Of a DNA stretch of 22,527 nucleotides, positions 16,078 through 22,527 are shown piece by piece. The DNA comes from Bacteroidetes bacterium UBA7368 (lineage in GTDB: Bacteria; Bacteroidota; Rhodothermia; Rhodothermales; UBA10348): positions 1 to 22,527 of the forward strand of contig DKOG01000229.1 of NCBI GenBank assembly GCA_002469915.1, in the 5' to 3' direction. The number at the start of each line of letters is the position of its first letter. Within the stretch, counting starts at the first letter, position 1. Below the pieces are notes generated by a model that was not told the origin of the DNA, searched no databases, and was given only the letters and a program-made list of their open reading frames with translations. A program made the translations under genes and the position numbers.

Positions 16078-17313
16078 ATGATGCGATCCTTCATTCCCGT
16101 TCCAGAGAACAGTGATTTCCCTATCGAAAACCTGCCCTATGGCGTATTTCTACCACCGGGAGCCTCCAAACCCCGTGCTGGAACGGCCATTGGAACGCAG
16201 GTTTTAGACCTTAAGGGACTCGAAGAATGTGGTTTACTGGGTACATCCGTTTTTGGTGGTACAACGCTAAACGCCTTTATGGCGGCCGGAAGACCCGTTT
16301 GGTCGACGGGGCGAAGTCGCCTTCAAGAGCTGCTTTCTGAAGAAAATGCTGAATTCAGGGATAATGGAAGTCTGCGTAGAAGTCTGCTATTCGATCAGCA
16401 CACTGTACAAATGGTCCTTCCAGCTGATATTGGGGACTACACGGATTTCTACTCTTCCAAAGAGCACGCGACCAATGTTGGGTCACTCTTCCGAGACCCA
16501 GAAAATGCTCTTTTACCCAACTGGCTCCATCTTCCCGTAGGTTATCACGGTAGAGCCAGCTCCATTGTGGTCTCAGGCGCAGATGTTAAGCGCCCAAAGG
16601 GCCAGAGCAAACCAGTTGATGGAGTACCAGGATTTGGTCCCAGCCGACTTCTAGATTTTGAACTCGAGGTCGGTTTTTTCACGGGACCAGCCACTGCAAT
16701 GGGTGAGGCGGTCTCGATCGATAAAGCAGCTGATCACATTTTTGGATTCGTCCTAGTTAATGATTGGAGCGCACGTGATATCCAAGCGTGGGAATATGTA
16801 CCCCTTGGACCATTCCTAGGGAAAAACTTTGCGACCTCAATCTCACCGTGGATTGTGACGCTTGATGCACTCGAACCCTTTCGTTGTGCGGGGCCTACTC
16901 AGGATCCTGTTCCCCTGCCCTACCTCCAAACCGACGAAGAGTGGTCCTTTGATATTGCTCTTGAAGTCGGCATTAAACCTGAGAATGGAGAAGAGCATGT
17001 AGTATGTCGCTCTAACTTCAAGCATATGTATTGGAATATCTGTCAGCAGTTAGCTCATCATACTGTTGGCGGGTGCAACATCAATGCAGGTGACCTAATG
17101 GCCTCTGGAACCATATCCGGACCTGAAAAGGGTAGTTTCGGCTCGATGATAGAGATCACTTGGAGAGGAACTGATCCCGTTCAAATGCCGGATGGATCTG
17201 AGCGTAAGTTTATCGCTGATGGTGACTCCGTCATTATGCGTGGCCATGCAGAAAAAGATGGCCTTCGAATTGGATTTGGCGAAGTCTCAGGCAAAGTTTT
17301 GCCGGCTTCCTAA
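16078..17313 (+). CDS. fahA: Fumarylacetoacetase
   Basis: A 411-residue hydrolase that splits fumarylacetoacetate to fumarate and acetoacetate, the last step of tyrosine and homogentisate breakdown. It matches the animal enzyme along its whole length. Metal ligands are D123 (DYTDFYSSKEHATNVG), E195 and E197 (FELEVGF) and D229 (VNDWSARDIQ). The catalytic His is H130, with R233 and K249 (GKNFATS) also in place. LPVGYHGRASSIVVSG (152-167) and the late SGTISGP complete the active site. A small SH3-like N-terminal domain (about 1-115) precedes the catalytic domain, as in the full-length family. An ATG one codon later (16081) is an equal start. No homogentisate dioxygenase or HPPD gene is in the window, so the rest of the pathway must lie elsewhere. 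Confidence 0.96.
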   Translation: MMRSFIPVPENSDFPIENLPYGVFLPPGASKPRAGTAIGTQVLDLKGLEECGLLGTSVFGGTTLNAFMAAGRPVWSTGRSRLQELLSEENAEFRDNGSLRRSLLFDQHTVQMVLPADIGDYTDFYSSKEHATNVGSLFRDPENALLPNWLHLPVGYHGRASSIVVSGADVKRPKGQSKPVDGVPGFGPSRLLDFELEVGFFTGPATAMGEAVSIDKAADHIFGFVLVNDWSARDIQAWEYVPLGPFLGKNFATSISPWIVTLDALEPFRCAGPTQDPVPLPYLQTDEEWSFDIALEVGIKPENGEEHVVCRSNFKHMYWNICQQLAHHTVGGCNINAGDLMASGTISGPEKGSFGSMIEITWRGTDPVQMPDGSERKFIADGDSVIMRGHAEKDGLRIGFGEVSGKVLPAS

Positions 17314-17349
17314 CCCATAAGCTTCGCAAACCCACGAATTGGGCCCTTT

Positions 17350-17451
17350 CTGACAAGATTACCGATCTAAACGCCGAGTTGTCAGGATGAAGAGAAGGAG
17401 CTGACGATTTGTCGGCGACAAGAATTCCGACGTGCCTTAGCACCCCGACAA
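17350..17451. promoter_or_regulatory. Cluster of TTGTC(A/G)G-type half-sites upstream of hsp20
   Basis: Copies of one short motif recur in both orientations: CTGACAA (17350-17356), TTGTCAG (17379-17385), the perfect dyad TTGTCG-G-CGACAA (17409-17421) and CCGACAA (17445-17451), with a weaker TGTCG at 17468-17472. They lie about 45-145 bases upstream of the sigma-54-like promoter, where enhancer-binding activators usually bind. The rest of the spacer after fahA (17314-17602) shows no gene. Confidence 0.4.
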
Positions 17452-17492
17452 CATGACATTGGTTTGCTGTCGAATGGTCCGCTTTGAGGCAT

Positions 17493-17508
17493 TGGCACGG
17501 GGGTTGTA
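17493..17508 (+). promoter_or_regulatory. Sigma-54-type -24/-12 promoter for hsp20
   Basis: TGGCACG (17493-17499), four Gs (17500-17503) and TTGTA (17504-17508) match the sigma-54 consensus TGGCACG-N4-TTGCA/T with one change, C to T in the -12 element, and with the required GG-to-GC spacing. A preceding T gives the favoured TTGGCACG. Transcription would start near 17519, leaving a leader of about 84 bases before hsp20. Sigma-54 promoters need an ATP-dependent activator bound upstream. Confidence 0.5.
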
Positions 17509-17540
17509 AACAATTTTGGTCAAACACACACTGGGGCGAC

Positions 17541-17560
17541 AACACGCTTAATAGCGTGTT
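17541..17560 (+). other. Hairpin in the hsp20 leader
   Basis: AACACGC (17541-17547) pairs with GCGTGTT (17554-17560) across TTAATA, followed by TTA. It falls inside the predicted hsp20 leader, about 40 bases before the start codon. It might stabilise the mRNA or weakly terminate read-through. It is not a CIRCE element. Confidence 0.35.
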
Positions 17561-17585
17561 TTACTGTCCTCCTTGCCCAAAACCA

Positions 17586-17602
17586 CACCTTGAGGTGACG
17601 TT
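17586..17602 (+). promoter_or_regulatory. hsp20 ribosome binding site inside a small hairpin
   Basis: GAGGTGA (17592-17598), with GAGG seven bases before the ATG at 17603, is the strongest Shine-Dalgarno site in the window. CACC (17586-17589) pairs with GGTG (17594-17597) around TTGA, covering it. CCTC at 17568-17571 can alternatively pair with GAGG at 17592-17595. A weak stem over the ribosome site of a small heat-shock gene fits an RNA thermometer, but four pairs is very little. Confidence 0.35.
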
Positions 17603-18049
17603 ATGACCAAAGTAGTTCGATTCTCTCCACGCGCAGATTTGTTCAAGATGCAGCGCGATTTTGATCACATTTTTTCAAATTTCTTCCCCGGATTTAGCTC
17701 GGATGAAGACCACGCTGAACCGGTGTCTTGGACCCCTCGCATCGACGTTGTTGAAACAACGGATACATATGAATTAGCTCTCGATGTCCCGGGCGTTTCT
17801 AAGGACGGTATCCAGATTGACTTCCACGAAGGCGTGCTTACGGTCTCGGGAGAGCGCCTAGCCCGCACTCTTAGCGAGGACGACGCGGCCGTACGGATGG
17901 AACGACATTCAGGACGCTTCCATCGTTCATTCACGTTGCCGACCAAGATCAATCCCAAAAAGATCGAAGCTCAGCATGAAAACGGTGTTCTTACGGTATC
18001 CGTGCCCAAGCTTGAAGAAACCAAACCACAGAAGATCAAGATTTCCTGA
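17603..18049 (+). CDS. Small heat-shock protein (Hsp20/alpha-crystallin)
   Basis: A 148-residue ATP-independent chaperone that holds unfolding proteins in the cytoplasm until DnaK or ClpB can act. A short N-terminal arm (1-40, with a Phe-rich HIFSNFFPGF) precedes the alpha-crystallin domain (about 41-138): WTPRIDVVETTDTYELALDVPG opens it and the closing signature ENGVLTVSVPK is present. The C-terminal IKI is the I-x-I motif that docks into neighbouring subunits to build oligomers. Length is typical. It is a single gene between a 289-base regulatory spacer and a strong terminator. Upstream sequence suggests sigma-54 control and a structured ribosome site, both unusual in this window, and I see no CIRCE or clear sigma-32 promoter. 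Confidence 0.95.
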   Translation: MTKVVRFSPRADLFKMQRDFDHIFSNFFPGFSSDEDHAEPVSWTPRIDVVETTDTYELALDVPGVSKDGIQIDFHEGVLTVSGERLARTLSEDDAAVRMERHSGRFHRSFTLPTKINPKKIEAQHENGVLTVSVPKLEETKPQKIKIS

Positions 18050-18105
18050 TCATGATCTGAAAGCTGAGTTACAGGTACGATCGTAACTCGATATTTGGAA
18101 GACGC

Positions 18106-18144
18106 GGTGTGGCGGGCGCTCTTGCGCCCGCCACACCTATTTTT
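18106..18144 (+). terminator. Strong intrinsic terminator after hsp20
   Basis: GGTGTGGCGGGCGC (18106-18119) and GCGCCCGCCACACC (18124-18137) form a perfect 14-bp stem with a TCTT loop, followed by TATTTTT (18138-18144). It is a textbook plus-strand terminator 56 bases after the hsp20 stop. The same stem lies just beyond the end of the converging kinase gene and may stop that transcript too, but without a T run. A smaller dyad, GAGTTAC-N10-GTAACTC (18066-18089), precedes it. Confidence 0.88.
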
Positions 18145-18150
18145 GGACCT

Positions 18151-19650
18151 TTACCTCACGGGCAAGGTCAATATCATGCTGGTGCCTTCACCCGGCGTGC
18201 TTTCAACCTCTAAAGAACCTTTGTGAGCTTGTGCGATAGCACGTGAGATGGCTAAGCCCAATCCCGTTCCTTTATACGTAGCGTCACTTACACGGGTGCG
18301 AGCACCCTCGCCCCGGTAGTACCGGTCAAACATACGCGCTTGTTCTGGAGCACTTATTCCTACACCCGTATCCGTTACCGAGAGCACAATCTGATGCGCT
18401 AAGGACACCGCCTTAACCGTGATGACTCCTTGATCCGACGTATATCTTATCGCATTTGAAATCAGATTATTGAGCACCCGGAGTAGTCGAGTCCCATCCG
18501 CTGTGAGAAGGGGAAGCCCATCTGCTACGTCAGCAAGGAGTGAAATTCCGTTTTTCGTTGCCTCCCCCTGATTACCAGCAATGGCATCGGCAACTAATTC
18601 CCCAATAGGTACGGGCTCCTGCCTCAACTTCTGCCCTTGGCTTTCCAATCGACTCAGCTCAAACAGGTCGTCCACCAAGGCGCTAAGGTAGCTACCCTGC
18701 CGAGCTGCTTGTCCGACCGCGTCTTCTGCTTCCTTAGCTCGACCTTCCGAATTAAACCGCTCGGCTTCCTCCAAATGGGCAAGCATGGCAGCGAGCGGAG
18801 TTCGAAGATCATGCCCCACATTTGCAACCAGGTCCCGGCGTAAGCGGTCAGACTCTTTGAGCGCCTCAATACTTCGGGCAACCCGTACAGCCATGACGTT
18901 GATAGCGCTGCTTAGCTCAGAGAATTCATCATTACCCTTTACTTGGATGGACTCATCATACTGACCATCACCAATCCGAGAAATACTACGCGTAAGCGAG
19001 CGAAGAGGCCGCACCATCCACCACGTCATCCCGGCTCCAAGCAACAGCGCCATGATGATGGCCAGAATACCTACCGTCCGGAGGGAGCGCCGAAACGCCG
19101 CGCGCGTATCCATTAATTCCAGATCCATTGATTGGGAAAGAGGCTGAACGAGCACCAATCCAGCTAGAAACCCCCCTTCATCAAACAGAGGGGCCATGGC
19201 GTAACCACCCTCAAGAAGCGCATCCGAAGCATCCACGAGAACGTCGGAGAGAACGTCATCCGAATCGAGAATATCCGGAATAATAGGCTGCACGCTTTCA
19301 TCAGGCAGAACACCCTCAAACGCGTCCTGTGCCGGATAAAACACGTCTAGTACCGTTCCTCCCAGATCGAGAATGGTCAGCGGATCCGGAAAACGATACC
19401 CCATGTCCAAGCGAAAGACATCGGTAAACTGACTCGCTTCTAGCGTGCTCACTCGACCTTCTATCTCCTCTGCAACAGCATCCAAACGGGCAGCGATGGC
19501 CACTTCGGCCAGCGCGCGTTGATGATCACTTGCATACCAGAATGTAAACGCCACAGCCAGTATGCCGGTGGCTAGCTGTACGGCAATCAACACCGCGGCA
19601 ACGCGCCAAAAGACGGTTCCAGGTCGAGAAGTATCGAATGTCTGAGCCAT
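18151..19650 (-). CDS. Membrane sensor histidine kinase (second system)
   Basis: A 499-residue inner-membrane kinase. Membrane segments at about 15-39 and 192-212 enclose a periplasmic domain of about 150 residues rich in Asp and Glu (for example DILDSDDVLSDVLVDASD), which might sense cations, though that is a guess. A HAMP domain (about 212-263) follows, then HisKA with H280 in NVGHDLRTPLAAMLAH, and an ATPase domain with N box (LNNLISNAIRYT), G1 (VTDTGVGIS), F box (MFDRYYRG) and G2 (GTGLGLAIS). It lies five bases after the response-regulator stop in the same operon, with AAGGA directly against the ATG. The H box here has the usual DLRTP, unlike the kinase at 8499-9950. Confidence 0.93.
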   Translation of the reverse strand: MAQTFDTSRPGTVFWRVAAVLIAVQLATGILAVAFTFWYASDHQRALAEVAIAARLDAVAEEIEGRVSTLEASQFTDVFRLDMGYRFPDPLTILDLGGTVLDVFYPAQDAFEGVLPDESVQPIIPDILDSDDVLSDVLVDASDALLEGGYAMAPLFDEGGFLAGLVLVQPLSQSMDLELMDTRAAFRRSLRTVGILAIIMALLLGAGMTWWMVRPLRSLTRSISRIGDGQYDESIQVKGNDEFSELSSAINVMAVRVARSIEALKESDRLRRDLVANVGHDLRTPLAAMLAHLEEAERFNSEGRAKEAEDAVGQAARQGSYLSALVDDLFELSRLESQGQKLRQEPVPIGELVADAIAGNQGEATKNGISLLADVADGLPLLTADGTRLLRVLNNLISNAIRYTSDQGVITVKAVSLAHQIVLSVTDTGVGISAPEQARMFDRYYRGEGARTRVSDATYKGTGLGLAISRAIAQAHKGSLEVESTPGEGTSMILTLPVR

Positions 19651-19655
19651 TCCTT

Positions 19656-20378
19656 CTACTCCGCGTCCGGCTTCAAAAACTTATATCCAACTCCCCAGAC
19701 CGTTTTGATAAACTCAGGAGTACCTGCATTTTTTTCAATTTTAGCTCTCAATCGCTGCACGTGGGAATCTACCGTCCGGTCATATCCCTCGTATTGAATA
19801 TCCCAAACCTTGTCCAGTAATTGCATGCGCGTAAAGGGTTTATCGGGATTTCGAGCAAAGAACACGAGCAAATCGAATTCTAGAACGGTGAGGACCACTA
19901 CATCCCCATTTAGCTTGACTTCTCTGCGACTGATATCAATCCGGAGATTCCCCATATCAATGGGTAGCTCATCGTTAGGCACCGCGTTGTGCGTCTCTTC
20001 GGTCAGCTTCAATCTGCGAAGAGCAGATCGCACGCGAGCGACCAATTCACTCAAGCTGAACGGCTTTGTCACGTAATCGTCTGCTCCGACCTCCAAACCA
20101 ACTACTCGGTCCATCTCATCTGAACGCGCCGTAAGCATAATAATGTAGAGGAGGGGATGCTCTGCCCGGACTCGTCGGCACACTTCTAACCCATCCATCT
20201 CGGGAAGCATGATGTCCAGCAGTATTAAATCAGGTACCTGCTCTGCGACTTGATCTATAGCCTGCTTACCCGTATCGGCTAACCGCACGGTATATCCCGA
20301 CTCGACCAATCGTTTCTGAACGAGTTGTCTGAGTTCCAAGTCGTCTTCAACTAACAGAATATCTGGAGCTCTGTGCAT
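19656..20378 (-). CDS. OmpR-family response regulator (second system)
   Basis: A 240-residue DNA-binding response regulator from the ATG at 20378. An in-frame ATG at 20414 would add 12 residues ahead of the receiver domain; I prefer 20378 because the length is then typical and AAGGA lies just upstream. Receiver domain: acidic pair in LLVEDDLE, phospho-acceptor D55 in LILLDIMLPEMDG, Thr in MLTARSD and Lys in YVTKPFSLSEL. The DNA-binding winged helix ends with RTVDSHVQRLRAKIEKN and VWGVGYKFL. It is first in the operon with its kinase, divergent from the secreted protein gene at 20545 across a short spacer, so that gene is a natural candidate target. The signal is unknown. Confidence 0.93.
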   Translation of the reverse strand: MHRAPDILLVEDDLELRQLVQKRLVESGYTVRLADTGKQAIDQVAEQVPDLILLDIMLPEMDGLEVCRRVRAEHPLLYIIMLTARSDEMDRVVGLEVGADDYVTKPFSLSELVARVRSALRRLKLTEETHNAVPNDELPIDMGNLRIDISRREVKLNGDVVVLTVLEFDLLVFFARNPDKPFTRMQLLDKVWDIQYEGYDRTVDSHVQRLRAKIEKNAGTPEFIKTVWGVGYKFLKPDAE

Positions 20379-20449
20379 ATCCTTAAATGAGGTGTTTCGA
20401 GAATATAGCATCATCTGGTCGAGCCAACGAAGTCCGATTTCAGATTCAA

Positions 20450-20457
20450 TACTTTTG
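20450..20457 (+). promoter_or_regulatory. Possible -7 box upstream of the secreted protein gene
   Basis: TACTTTTG matches TAnnTTTG and lies 87 bases before the ATG at 20545, in the spacer shared with the divergent regulator. TATACTTG (20483-20490) is a one-mismatch alternative. No convincing -33 TTG is seen for the first. Confidence 0.35.
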
Positions 20458-20544
20458 TGACAACTTCAGGCTCGAGTTCAGGTATACTTGGATAATTATA
20501 ATCACCAATCGCCTCTAATCCTGCCGAAAAACCGATACTATTTC

Positions 20545-21387
20545 ATGTTGTACAGAAAGATTATTGTTGGATGCCTTCTGGCACTGACCCTAGCGGGGTC
20601 CGCATTTGCGCGGCAAAATCAGCGTCAGCAACTCCGAGGCTGGGCAGATGGGCAGCGTGCTGCTCTTCAGAAGACCAGCAGTTTTGGTGTAAAAGCAACC
20701 ATTCGTCATTCGGTAGAAGCTAATAATGGCTCCAGGGAAGCAGATATTAAGCTTAGATTTGGCGGTAACCCTCTAACTCGTTTCCACCGCCCCGTTATTG
20801 AACACGTGGTGCTTAATGGGGACTCATTGGATTCGTTTGAAGCGAGACAGGTTCAGAGGAGCTTGACGGGAATTATGACACCGGAAATGGGTCCACTCCT
20901 TTTTGGATTTAGCTTCCCTGGATCCACTTTTGAGAATATGCGCCTCATAGAAGAAGGCCAATCAGTTGATGTAGACGAGCAATCTCTCGTCCGATTTAAA
21001 TTCAAGTCCGATCCGAAGTCAGAGAATCGCTTTCAAGGTCCTGGAGCCCAGAGAGGGGGACGACCTTCACCCGGCATCCGACCACCACGTGGCGGTAGGC
21101 CACCGAACCGCCAGGGTCCTGGTCCGGGGCAATCGCCGGCTCGCCCGGTTGAAGAAGTTACCTTTTGGTTCAATCAAGATGTGTCCGAGTTGGTCTTATC
21201 ATCCAGCTTCATCTCCCTGCCCGGTAAGCGGTCCATCGTTGTGGTAACGGAGTTTTCCAGACTAAATGGAATAGATGTACCGATTTTCAGAACTATAAAG
21301 GGCACGTTCCCCATGCAACGCAGACTGCGAACGGTGACGGCTCAGCTTGATAACAACACAGCCTATTCAGACTACATATTTGAATAG
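20545..21387 (+). CDS. Secreted protein of unknown function with Gly/Pro/Arg-rich tract
   Basis: I do not recognise this 280-residue protein. The ATG at 20545 gives a clean signal peptide (MLYRKIIVGCLLALTLAGSAFA, cut after residue 22); the longer reading from TTG 20488 would hide it, so I reject that. The mature protein has a beta-strand-rich first half (about 45-155) and a closing strand-rich segment (202-280: TFWFNQDVSELVLSSSFISL, VTEFSRLNGIDVPI). Between them, residues 163-201 form a low-complexity tract of Gly, Pro, Arg and Gln that is probably disordered. The strand pattern suits a periplasmic or surface lipid- or protein-binding barrel, which is only an impression. It is divergent from a two-component operon and may be controlled by it. 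Confidence 0.8.
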   Translation: MLYRKIIVGCLLALTLAGSAFARQNQRQQLRGWADGQRAALQKTSSFGVKATIRHSVEANNGSREADIKLRFGGNPLTRFHRPVIEHVVLNGDSLDSFEARQVQRSLTGIMTPEMGPLLFGFSFPGSTFENMRLIEEGQSVDVDEQSLVRFKFKSDPKSENRFQGPGAQRGGRPSPGIRPPRGGRPPNRQGPGPGQSPARPVEEVTFWFNQDVSELVLSSSFISLPGKRSIVVVTEFSRLNGIDVPIFRTIKGTFPMQRRLRTVTAQLDNNTAYSDYIFE

Positions 21388-21436
21388 TCTGCCCGTCTTG
21401 TGGAACCAATGACTTGGTTGGGCACATAAGAGGGCC

Positions 21437-22102
21437 ATGCACGACCAGATTACATTTCCCGAGTTTACCACATTGCTGAAAAGCGGATTGGCCCGGCCAT
21501 TGCCGGGCCAATCCGCCCAATTTCAGATGGCGCCGCTGGCGCGGCGCCAACCAAAAGCGGCTTCAGTGGAGTCCAAAGCATGCAGAGAAGCTGCGGTACT
21601 CGCACTGTTTTATCCCTGTTCGAAGGGACGTCCAAAGCTGCTATTAACCGTGCGACCGGAGGCACTGAATAATCATGCCGGTCAAGTTGCATTCCCGGGT
21701 GGTCGGCGGGAGCCGGGTGAGGAATTGCTTGTCACAGCACTTCGGGAAACAGAAGAAGAAGTTTTCATTGCACGCGACAAAGTGAGCATTCTAGGCGAGC
21801 TCTCTTCCTTATTCGTCCCACCATCTAACTTCTGCGTGTATCCGTACGTTGGCGTGATGAATGAAAAACCAGACATGTCTGTCCAATCGGACGAAGTCGC
21901 TTCTATGTTTGGCGTGAGGGCTTCTGGTCTGGTATCTCCAGAAAGCAGAGAAGTCGACCAAATGACGCTTTCCGGAAAAGCACGCCCAATCCCCTACTTC
22001 TCATTTGCAGGAAAACGCGTCTGGGGCGCCACCGCAATGATGATGGCGGAACTAGCAGCGGTAATCAAACCTGACCTGTTGGAGCTTCAACCACTCGTCT
22101 AA
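21437..22102 (+). CDS. Nudix hydrolase, CoA pyrophosphatase (NudL-like)
   Basis: A 221-residue Nudix enzyme. LLTVRPEALNNHAGQVAFPGG (69-89) is the signature of the CoA diphosphatase subfamily, and the Nudix box follows directly: G89, E95, then RETEEE (103-108), with the metal-binding glutamates present. Family members cleave coenzyme A or its derivatives to phosphopantetheine and 3',5'-ADP in the cytoplasm. The N-terminal LPGQSAQFQMAPLARR resembles the leader of Bacteroidota homologues, which supports the ATG at 21437 over the internal ATG at 21527. AGAGGG precedes the start. Two long hairpins are encoded within the first 40 codons. AACCAA-TGAC-TTGGTT (21404-21419) lies just upstream. The stop overlaps the stop of the converging phosphohexomutase gene by four bases. 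Confidence 0.92.
   Translation: MHDQITFPEFTTLLKSGLARPLPGQSAQFQMAPLARRQPKAASVESKACREAAVLALFYPCSKGRPKLLLTVRPEALNNHAGQVAFPGGRREPGEELLVTALRETEEEVFIARDKVSILGELSSLFVPPSNFCVYPYVGVMNEKPDMSVQSDEVASMFGVRASGLVSPESREVDQMTLSGKARPIPYFSFAGKRVWGATAMMMAELAAVIKPDLLELQPLV
21483..21549. repeat. Two tandem GC-rich hairpins inside the Nudix reading frame
   Basis: GCGGATTGGCCCGGC (21483-21497) and GCCGGGCCAATCCGC (21502-21516) form a perfect 15-bp stem around CATT. Eleven bases later TGGCGCCGC (21528-21536) and GCGGCGCCA (21541-21549) form a 9-bp stem around TGGC. Both lie at codons 16-38, in coding sequence that looks conserved at the protein level. No T run follows either. Confidence 0.6.
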
Positions 22103-22527
22103 TGCACTTGGAGCTGCTTCAAAGCATCTTCGACAAGAGCTTTAGCCACATCATCAGTCTCGGCTTCGGCATAAACTCGAAGCACTGGCTCAGTACCCGA
22201 CGGTCGAATGAGCAACCAACCGCCTTCTACGCGATGCTTGTATCCGTCCGTTGATTCGAGCGAAGTGACCGGTCGGCCACACAGTTCTTTCAATCCGCCC
22301 TGTTCTTCCAATAAAATCAGAATGGCATCTTTTCGCTCTGCGCTAGTGTGGGCGTCAATCCGATGATATCCATGATATCCGTATCGGCGGTGTAGGTCGG
22401 CCACAAGACTGGAAAGTTGCTTACCGCGAACCGCCATCATTTCCAGAATCACGAGACCAATAAAGATTCCGTCTCTCTCAGGGATATGTCCTTTCAGCGC
22501 CATGCCGCCGGACTCTTCCCCACCCAC
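22099..22527 (-). CDS. Phosphoglucomutase/phosphomannomutase family, C-terminal part
   Basis: The last 142 codons of an alpha-D-phosphohexomutase; the rest lies beyond the right edge. The window's first codon is GTG inside the gene (Val), not a start. GGEESGGMALKGHIPERDG holds the sugar-binding GEESGG loop, and RPSGTEPVLRVYAEA is the phosphate-binding loop of domain 4. Family members move phosphate between C1 and C6 of hexoses. GEESGG rather than GEQSGH argues against GlmM (phosphoglucosamine mutase) and for the glucose/mannose group. About 320 N-terminal residues, including the phosphoserine, are missing from view. It converges with the Nudix gene, with a four-base overlap of the two stop regions. 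Confidence 0.9.
   Translation of the reverse strand: MGGEESGGMALKGHIPERDGIFIGLVILEMMAVRGKQLSSLVADLHRRYGYHGYHRIDAHTSAERKDAILILLEEQGGLKELCGRPVTSLESTDGYKHRVEGGWLLIRPSGTEPVLRVYAEAETDDVAKALVEDALKQLQVH

Noticed and set aside
17234..17545. A 103-codon minus-strand frame across the fahA end and hsp20 upstream region
   Set aside because: It covers the fahA C-terminus and the promoter region, resembles no protein, and lacks a ribosome site.
17541..17560. CIRCE/HrcA operator upstream of hsp20
   Set aside because: The arms are AACACGC/GCGTGTT with a 6-base loop, not TTAGCACTC-N9-GAGTGCTAA.
18897..19650. The Asp/Glu-rich periplasmic domain of the second kinase as a PhoQ-like cation sensor
   Set aside because: The acidic stretch is visible, but PhoQ's fold and acidic patch cannot be established from sequence reading alone, so I mention it only as a guess.
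1..22527. tRNA, rRNA, CRISPR arrays, insertion sequences, prophage or defence genes
   Set aside because: No spacer is long enough or has the right sequence for RNA genes; no regularly spaced repeats, transposase or integrase motifs or terminal inverted repeats were seen.
22099..22527. Calling the right-edge gene glmM because alr and ddl are also cell-wall genes
   Set aside because: The sugar loop reads GEESGG, as in phosphoglucomutase/phosphomannomutase, not the GEQSGH of GlmM, and most of the gene is out of view.

Overview
The window is ordinary, gene-dense bacterial chromosome with mid GC and no mobile element, CRISPR array, rRNA or tRNA that I could find. Several signs point to the Bacteroidota/Rhodothermota (FCB) side of the tree. 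Matches to the Bacteroidota-type -7 box TAnnTTTG lie upstream of some genes. Shine-Dalgarno sequences are weak or absent at many starts. The E1 alpha and beta subunits of a 2-oxoacid dehydrogenase are fused, and the Nudix protein has a leader resembling Bacteroidota homologues. This placement is an inference from gene content, not a proven identity.

Layout, left to right: an M28 peptidase and a MOSC-domain protein overlap by ATGA on the minus strand; psuG (pseudouridine-5'-phosphate glycosidase) is plus; ddl (D-Ala-D-Ala ligase) is minus; a metallophosphoesterase broken by a frameshift at a 9-T run is plus; pyrC (dihydroorotase) is minus; alr (alanine racemase) is plus; an OmpR-type response regulator and PhoR-like kinase pair is plus; the fused E1 is plus; a cystathionine gamma-synthase/lyase is minus; a TPR lipoprotein is minus; an unknown conserved protein and fumarylacetoacetase form a plus-strand pair; a small heat-shock protein is plus; a second kinase/regulator pair is minus; a secreted protein of unknown function with a Gly/Pro/Arg-rich tract is plus; a CoA-type Nudix hydrolase is plus; and the window ends in the C-terminal third of a phosphohexomutase on the minus strand.

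Functional links: alr and ddl are successive steps making D-Ala-D-Ala for peptidoglycan, though they are not one operon. Fumarylacetoacetase is the last step of tyrosine/homogentisate breakdown, and the unknown gene before it probably belongs to the same pathway. The two two-component systems are complete, but their targets are not evident. The second is divergent from the secreted protein gene, which makes that gene a candidate target.

The most interesting non-coding signals are upstream of the hsp20 gene: a near-consensus sigma-54 promoter, several upstream copies of a TTGTC(A/G)G-type motif, and a small hairpin covering the Shine-Dalgarno site. The most interesting coding signals are the unknown family beside fumarylacetoacetase and long perfect hairpins inside the Nudix and ddl reading frames. 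Four convergent gene pairs have nearly touching or overlapping ends with no room for ordinary terminators between them.
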